Positions 59,401 to 64,000 of a DNA stretch of 64,000 bases are shown here, piece by piece. Origin of the DNA: Tigriopus japonicus (Eukaryota > Arthropoda > Copepoda > Harpacticoida > Harpacticidae); contig CM021318.1 of assembly GCA_010645155.1 (NCBI GenBank), positions 3,516,217-3,580,216 of the forward strand. Reading direction: 5' to 3'. Every line of letters begins with the position of its first letter. Positions within the stretch are counted from its first letter, which is position 1. Both the position numbers and the translations under genes were made by a program. The notes under the pieces were generated by a model. It saw only the letters and a program-made list of their open reading frames with translations, had not been told where the DNA came from and did no database searches.

Positions 59401-62400
59401 TGTGGTTGGAGGAACGAAGCGAAAGAAGACTGGCTATGGATTTTGTCAAAGCTGTTCAACATTTTCGTGACAGATTGAGAATGAACCCATTATGATAGAG
59501 TGAGCGTATTCTGATGGAAGTTCATCAAATGTGGCTTTATTTTTGCTTCATTTGAACTCACTCGTGCGCAAGAGGATTCACATTAAGGGCACGCAGGCAG
59601 AAGGAGACTCCAATGGACACATTTCGCACATCTGGAACTACTGATCTCACTCTTACAATCTCTCTCCTGGTAGACTAATCTTTATCGCTTGAAAAGGTGG
59701 CAAGTATTTCAATGCACTCTTCATAAAACATCCTAATTTTGTTCAGGTGTCAAAAAGGCCCTGGTTGAGCTTAAGTCATGCGGAACGAAAAGTAAAACCC
59801 GAGCTGGGTGGGATTACCAAAATCGTTCACCAACTCCGTGGTTGGCGAATCACCCCCAATAAAACGAAGATTATCTCACTCATTGGAAGTTTAGCATCTG
59901 AGCTTTGGCTCCCCTAAAAAAACACCCCCTCTTTCTGGAGGAACATTTGTAAATTGTACATTCATTTGATTTGAGTTCATCGTCATGATCGCTTGGATAA
60001 GCTTTCAAAGCGGCGAGAGCGCCATAAATTTTTCCTCGAATGAACCAAGTGTTTGTCGCCGGCTTCATTTGTGAAGGGAACGAACAGGAATGGGGATTGA
60101 ACTTGGGGTATTGACACATCCCGTTGTTCCAACTGAATATGGATCACATGCAAATTCAATTCAAAGACATAATGGATGTGACTCGAACATTTACAGATGA
60201 GTTCATCCACAAATGAAGACGGGGAAGAGAGAATGGATTGATCTGACTGACGAACTGAACATGGCTGTCGAATCTCGAATTGGTAATGAGATCACCCATG
60301 ATTACTCGTGACTACGATTGTTTTCCAAGATCGATCACCAACAGGGACCACTGCTCAGGATGGACAAGAATGACTGGCCACACATCAAGGGGACAGAGTG
60401 ATTTAGGGCTTGTTGTTGAGGGAAATTGTCACCATTTCATTAACGAGCAATTATGGGCACCCCGAAATGCTTTTTTTCTCTTCCTTTTTTTTTTGAATGG
60501 TCCAAATTTGTAAGGTGCCATAAAATGCAAAAACCTTGAGGTTTTAACAGCCATTTTGAGCAAAGCTGGGCTAAAGGTCGATCCAATTTACATGCTGCTA
60601 TTGGGTGTAAATTACAATCCTTGTCGATTCATTCATTTTATATAGACAATAATCCATCCATTGGCCTGAAGAAGCCATCACCTTTTCGGATCGATAGGCA
60701 TGAAGGAATTCCATTCCAAAAATCCATCTCTCACAGTCCAGGGCTGCCCAAAGCACAAGTCCCACTAGAACATTCCAAAGCTTTTCAATATCGTCACCAT
60801 CTTTGGTATCAATTCAATAAACCACGTGCTTGTCAAATGGCATCATGGCCTGCTCAACCACCCAAACACGTGGTTTTCCTGCTCTTGGTCTTCTAACGTA
60901 AACTAAAGGAGGCAACCCTGATTTGCTCATGTTGGTCAAGTTGGATTTACAACAAGAGTTCATGGGCAGATAAGAGCGTACGTAGCTCTGGCGAGAACAT
61001 TGCTGTGAGCTTGAAGCTCAACTCAAAAGGAACATTTTTATGTGCTTTATGGTAGATCACCTGTAACTTGATGATGGTAATAGAATCAAGTCTTCCCAGA
61101 CTCCCAAGATCCGATCTGACCTTGGTTGACATCCCTAAATTGATTCTGACCCGCTCTTGAAATGGCTCCATTTCTCAAGTTATGTGCACCGACTTCAAAC
61201 CCGATCTTGTCCAGAAATATGGAATTTTAGCGCTTTAAAGCAACCTTTTTTTTCAATTTATGTAACGCATTTGAACGAGAGATCGTGCGAGAGGTGACTT
61301 ATCCAAAATGCCTCTTGACATATCGTTTGTCATCCAAACTTGATGCTCTCAAGAATGATGATAATTCAACGGGTACGCTCTGTTAGGACGACTCAAAACC
61401 TGGACAAATTTGAAGGTGACAGTCATTACAATAGTGCGGATCTTCTGACATTTCTTAGTTTTTGGCTTAATCTAGCAAAAGAGAAAATTGAGGTGCCATG
61501 TCTTAATAGCCTTTTTGGTATAAACTTGGTTAAACAGTCCAAGAATAAAGTTATCCTGTTGGCATTCCACAACCCCAAGCGAACACTCTCCCTCCTTGAA
61601 CTAGCATCTATCAACTTTTTCGTGGTATTCTGGGATAACAAAGCAATTGTCGAGATCTTGATTAGAACAACAAGTCTTTGTTTTACAGGTCATATGAGAC
61701 TTTCATCGAGCTAATAATACATTTCGTTTCAAACATTCGAGACCACTATGTGTACAGTCATATAAAGTGTATGGGTGTGTGTGGTCTCGGTAAGCACATT
61801 ACAAGATTCGGTGAGGCGGTAGAGATTATTTTTCAGATCTTAGCCAACGATACACTCGAACCTGGAGAAGTGACAAGCACAAAGAAGATTGAAATTTCTG
61901 CTTCAGGAAGCATTTTCAGTTTTGAGCCGAAACTCTGTCATTGACCTCGACATTCGAGTGAGATATGTGTTCTTTCATCTCTGTCAACCATTTGAGCATT
62001 TTGTCAGTCCAAACTTGGTCTCCAGCAATTCACAATTGTTTTCTCATTATGGACATCCTCCAGGGCCTCTTCACTATCTTTAGACACATAGATTTGCAAT
62101 TGCAGAAACTTCACTCCAAGAAACGTTGACATACCAGAGAGAAAAAATGGAAGCAAGACGCATCCAATGGCCGTAATGTCACATTCCAAGAGTGTGTTCA
62201 CATCTTTGCACTTTATCAAGATGGAGTTGCTTCTCCTCAAACATCTCTAAACAGGTTCTACAGCCACAAACTTGACCTCTGCAAGACTCAAATTCAAAGT
62301 CAATTGTCTCACATCAAGTGTGTTCTCATAAAGACACACATCTAACTTCAAGAAGGGATCTCTCATTAGAGAACTCTAATTTGAAATATGCCCAAATTTA

Positions 62401-64000
62401 AACGAAGGAAAAGTAGAACCCATCCCACATTCTCAAAGGTTCCAAAGCGAATGAAATGGGTAAACGTGACCAGGTCTGTTGTACTATATCCGGTCGTGGT
62501 GCCCACGTGTCACAAACCAATACGAGGATGAACTAAGAGTAAACCCTCTAATTCCTTGTAATCCGGTGGTGGTCCTCGATGGTTGGTTCCAAACGTGATT
62601 TCCGCCATCCATACGCCTCCGAAATTGCGTCCCGATCGTCGGGATGTGTGGTTTAAAGAGTCCATCTCATGTTTGCTTATTCTAACGAGGATGAACCTTC
62701 CGAGTCCATTGCCTTACTATCGAGCACGTGACATTGACAATGAAAACGAGACGAAGAGAGAGAACGAGTCATGAGACCCATGATATCTAGGAAACCTGAA
62801 AGTCTCGGGGGTAAATCATCAACAAGATTAATTGTCGATTCCAATTTCACTCTCCTCCAAGTCCCAACTCAAACGTACCTTCCACGTAAAAAGCAGATGG
62901 ATCATTGCGACCATTGAAAATTGCACGGGGACGGAAAAAAATATGAATCCAATGTCAATCTGGTCGGAACCGAAAAAGAGGGTCCACATTGTCAACTTCC
63001 CCTCATGGAGGACTCTGATCCAACTGTACCGAGTCTGTACGTAGTTGTCCTTCATAATCATTATCTTTCCTTGTCATAACGCCCCCTTGACCTGAGTTGC
63101 CTATAGTGTTGTATGGTATGACTGGTACGTAGTATTTCGTCTGGTGACGCGCTTCCATTTGAATGGCTCTGGTTCTGCATAAAAATTGAGATTTTTCATC
63201 TCATCCAACGTATGCAAAGAGACAGATGAATATTCAATTGAATCTAGGAGTGGTGATTTTGAATTTTTCACTTGCAAGCTCGCTCCAGTAAGTCGTAGTT
63301 ACTCTCTTGAAAGCACTCTAATTTCGTTATGTAACGCTCTAAACTTGGGAGTTTGTGTTTTTCTATTCGTCCTTTTGTAAACGAGTGTGTGAGGGTAAGA
63401 GAGTGAGAGGGTATGAAGGTCTTTTGGCTTAATGGATGTGTGTGTGGATGGATACATGTCCCCTCAGAGGCTCCGAGTCTTTTGAGTGGGGATCTCAGGT
63501 CTCTTGAATGGACAAAAAATTCCTCAATTGTGAAAAAGGATAATTTATAATCCGATTCTTCCCCGTGACACCGGACAATGCGCAGAATGGAGATTTTCGG
63601 TCAATATCTCCTCGCCTCCAGTGGACAAGATGAGAGTGTGTGATTTTCAGTCCACAGGATCGCCAATCATCATTGTTCTAATTGGCACAAAAAACTTCCA
63701 ACCTTGAAATCAAGTCCCAAAACATACCTCTTTGTAAGAGGCCCTCAATTAGGAAAATGAGAAAAACTGGGGTTGATTTTGGAATGGTTTTAATAATTGG
63801 CACCCCTGGGGAGCCATAGGTTGCATTGTCAACTAGATTCGCTCTTGAATGGTGTTGACGTTCTGTCGTTTTCAATTGGTATAAGTAGAAAATGTGGATC
63901 AGCTTGTGAAAGAGCCCTGTAGTCACTAATGGATGCAACCAACGACCCTCAACCATCACCATCCCAGGCCTCCGAAAATGACCATAACGCCCAAACCTGC

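Larger units (their letters stand above)
50766..64000 (+). other. probable long intron and flank of the Zic gene, no exon found
   Basis: No open frame here encodes the expected fingers 4-5, and no other gene is recognised. Frames up to 124 codons (for example 61340-61714) lack known domains. Composition is less AT-rich than the 11-45 kb part. Simple repeats occur near 53603 (CTGA), 53684 (CCAA), 55597 (ATGG) and 56411 (GAT/ATC). The stretch may hold intronic enhancers, which the sequence alone cannot show. Confidence 0.5.

Noticed and set aside
61340..61714. 124-codon + strand frame as a gene
   Set aside because: No recognisable domain, no splice partners or poly(A) signal linked to it, and its length is not exceptional for this window.

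Overview
The window is eukaryotic genomic DNA of moderately low GC with intron-containing genes on the + strand. Short introns of about 60-80 bp are mixed with a few large ones, and there are many small non-autonomous DNA transposons. The gene set points to an arthropod: two CP190-like BTB proteins (an arthropod chromatin-insulator family), a Dpr-interacting-protein (DIP)/lachesin-type Ig protein, a tetraspanin and a Zic/odd-paired zinc-finger factor. A crustacean, possibly a copepod, is my guess; no species marker is visible.

Layout. (1) 1-5.9 kb has no supported gene. (2) 6.1-11.2 kb holds two adjacent, divergent CP190-like genes. The first (941 aa) has BTB, a basic/proline-rich/acidic linker and a Trp-acidic tail but no zinc fingers. 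The second (493 aa) starts 125 bp after the first one's stop and has BTB plus three C2H2 fingers. The gap contains an ATTAAA signal and a 3' splice site just before the second ATG, an operon-like, possibly trans-spliced arrangement. (3) 11.2-15.0 kb is repeat-rich intergenic DNA with two fold-back repeats and a TIR element. (4) 15.0-18.6 kb is a six-exon gene for a secreted protein of about 12 kelch repeats, with a complete hAT-type MITE (8-bp target duplication) in an intron. (5) 18.6-21.5 kb is intergenic with a tRNA-like/SINE remnant. (6) 21.5-33.7 kb is an eight-exon gene for a three-Ig, probably GPI-anchored DIP-like receptor; its 8.7-kb intron carries two inverted-repeat elements. (7) 34.4-36.0 kb is a three-exon tetraspanin gene. 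(8) 36.0-49.8 kb is a long gene-poor stretch with one MITE and candidate promoter-like clusters. (9) 49.8-50.8 kb is the first coding exon of a Zic/opa gene, encoding zinc fingers 1-3; I found no exon for fingers 4-5 in the remaining 13 kb, so the gene appears to continue past the window.

Exon structures were assembled by hand from splice consensus, reading phase and family alignment from memory. All phases close exactly in the kelch, DIP, tetraspanin and first CP190-like genes. The genes share no obvious pathway: two are probable chromatin factors, three are secreted or membrane proteins, and one is a developmental transcription factor whose long non-coding flanks are typical of such loci.
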